Positions 5,857 through 6,810 of a stretch of DNA of 6,810 nt are shown here, in pieces. Every line of letters begins with the position of its first letter. Position 1 is the stretch's first letter. The notes under the pieces are model-generated. The model had not been told where the DNA came from, made no database searches, and was given only the letters and a program-made list of their open reading frames with translations. Position numbers and translations under genes: made by a program. Source of the stretch: Dehalococcoides sp. (lineage in GTDB: Bacteria; Chloroflexota; Dehalococcoidia; Dehalococcoidales; RBG-16-60-22); the NCBI GenBank assembly GCA_030665795.1, contig DAOUZD010000039.1:1-6810 (forward strand). The letters are read 5' to 3'.

Positions 5857-6810
5857 CTAAGTCGCAATTTTCACTGCTGCCGAACTTATCCTCTCCAAAC
5901 CCTTCTTAATGTTTTCCAGTGAGGTGGCATAGGATAGCCTGAGGTAGCCTTCCCCATACTTACCAAAATGGGTACCGGGAAGGGTGGCCACCCCGGCTTC
6001 ATTCAAAAGGTAATCGGCGAATTGGTTGCAATCCACCCCCAATTTCTTAACATTGGGAAACACATAGAAGGCACCCTTGGGTCGGCGGCAGCTTATACCC
6101 GGGATTTGATTCAGTCCGTCTACTATCAGGTCTCGTCTCTTTCTGAACTCATTTACCATCTTGGGCACACTATCTTGAGGACCAGTTAGCGCCTCAATAC
6201 CAGCGTATTGAACGAAAGGTGCCGTACAGGAGACACTGTTGGTAATTAAACGTACCACAGGCTCAAGCAATTCTGGGGGCATAACCGCATAGCCCAGACG
6301 CCAACCGGTCATGGCGTAGGTCTTGGAAAAGCCGTTGAGCAGGATAGTTCTATCCAGCATGCCGGGTAGGCTGGCAATGCTGAATGGTTTCCCCTCATAG
6401 ATGATATGTTCATATATCTCGTCAGAAAGGACAATAATATTGTACTTCTGGGCAATCTCGGCAATAGCGCGGATATCATCTTCCTCCAAAACGCCGCCGG
6501 TTGGATTGTGAGGAGAGTTAAGAATAATAAGCTTGGTACGCGATGTAACCTTGGACCTTAGCTCATCGATATCAAAACGGAAATCAAGTTCCTCACGGAG
6601 GGGAACGGGCACTGCCTTGGCGCCAGTAAAGTTTATCATTGACTCATAAATAGGAAATAGCGGGTTGGAATATATGGCTTCGTCCCCTTTGTCAAGAAGC
6701 GCCAGGATTGAGTAGAACATGATGGGCTTGGCACCTGGCGTTACGATAACTCGCTCCGGGTTTACGGGAACACCGCGCGTCCTTTCCATCTCTTTGGCGA
6801 TTTCAACACG
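5857..6810 (-). CDS. Class I/II pyridoxal phosphate-dependent aminotransferase (5' partial)
   Basis: The visible 317 residues are the main part of a fold type I aminotransferase of the aspartate/aromatic group (subgroup I-gamma type), which moves an amino group between an amino acid and a 2-oxo acid in the cytoplasm. The frame is open to the window edge; the ATG at 6789 is internal, because the seven residues before it (RVEIAKE) continue the family alignment into ERTRGVPVNPERVIVTPGAK. About 75 N-terminal residues are missing, judging from a usual length near 390. Counting from the edge, the motifs are NSPHNPTGG with Asn102, SDEIYEH with Asp130 (pairs with the PLP ring nitrogen) and Tyr133, SKTYAMTGWRLGY with Schiff-base Lys163 and phosphate-binding Arg171, and the substrate-carboxylate Arg291 in YLRLSYA. 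Amino acid preference cannot be read from this. It is the first visible gene of the minus-strand run and may supply the 2-oxo acid used by the ThDP enzyme. Confidence 0.93.
   Translation of the reverse strand, partial: RVEIAKEMERTRGVPVNPERVIVTPGAKPIMFYSILALLDKGDEAIYSNPLFPIYESMINFTGAKAVPVPLREELDFRFDIDELRSKVTSRTKLIILNSPHNPTGGVLEEDDIRAIAEIAQKYNIIVLSDEIYEHIIYEGKPFSIASLPGMLDRTILLNGFSKTYAMTGWRLGYAVMPPELLEPVVRLITNSVSCTAPFVQYAGIEALTGPQDSVPKMVNEFRKRRDLIVDGLNQIPGISCRRPKGAFYVFPNVKKLGVDCNQFADYLLNEAGVATLPGTHFGKYGEGYLRLSYATSLENIKKGLERISSAAVKIAT

Noticed and set aside
6787..6789. ATG as the possible start of the aminotransferase
   Set aside because: The frame continues to the window edge with residues that fit the family, and a start here would remove about 75 N-terminal residues.

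Overview
The window holds six protein-coding genes packed on two opposing strands, with no RNA genes, mobile elements or CRISPR. It looks bacterial: the fourth gene from the right has a lipoprotein-type signal peptide on its protein, the Shine-Dalgarno sites on the minus strand match the extended bacterial 16S tail (AAAGGAGG), and GTG and TTG starts are used alongside ATG. The combination of a short, methanogen-like thymidylate synthase with this kind of lipoprotein makes me think of an uncultured Chloroflexota (Dehalococcoidia-like) anaerobe. That is an impression from remembered homologues, not something the sequence proves.

Left half, plus strand: the C-terminal end of a gamma-glutamyltranspeptidase (2-325), a compact thymidylate synthase (357-1004), a predicted lipoprotein with a degenerate gluzincin-like metallopeptidase motif (1091-2320), and an O6-alkylguanine-DNA alkyltransferase (2389-2913). 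The first two are 31 bp apart and could be cotranscribed. The others are separated by 86 and 68 bp gaps; the second gap contains an 8-bp inverted repeat just upstream of the alkyltransferase ribosome binding site. The four genes have no obvious common pathway.

Right half, minus strand, read from right to left: a class I/II (fold type I) aminotransferase cut by the window edge (5857-6810), a D-threonine aldolase/D-serine dehydratase-family fold type III PLP enzyme (4617-5783), and an acetolactate-synthase-like thiamine diphosphate enzyme (2929-4563). Gaps of 73 and 53 bp and strong ribosome binding sites suggest one operon. Two PLP enzymes feeding a ThDP enzyme suggests an amino acid to 2-oxo acid to decarboxylation or carboligation route. 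The middle enzyme appears to lack both metal ligands of its family, so it may not be an ordinary D-threonine aldolase. The two gene sets converge with only 15 bp between stop codons.

The most interesting points are this three-gene cluster with its altered middle enzyme, the EEWLH variant in the lipoprotein, and the unusual thymidylate synthase subtype.
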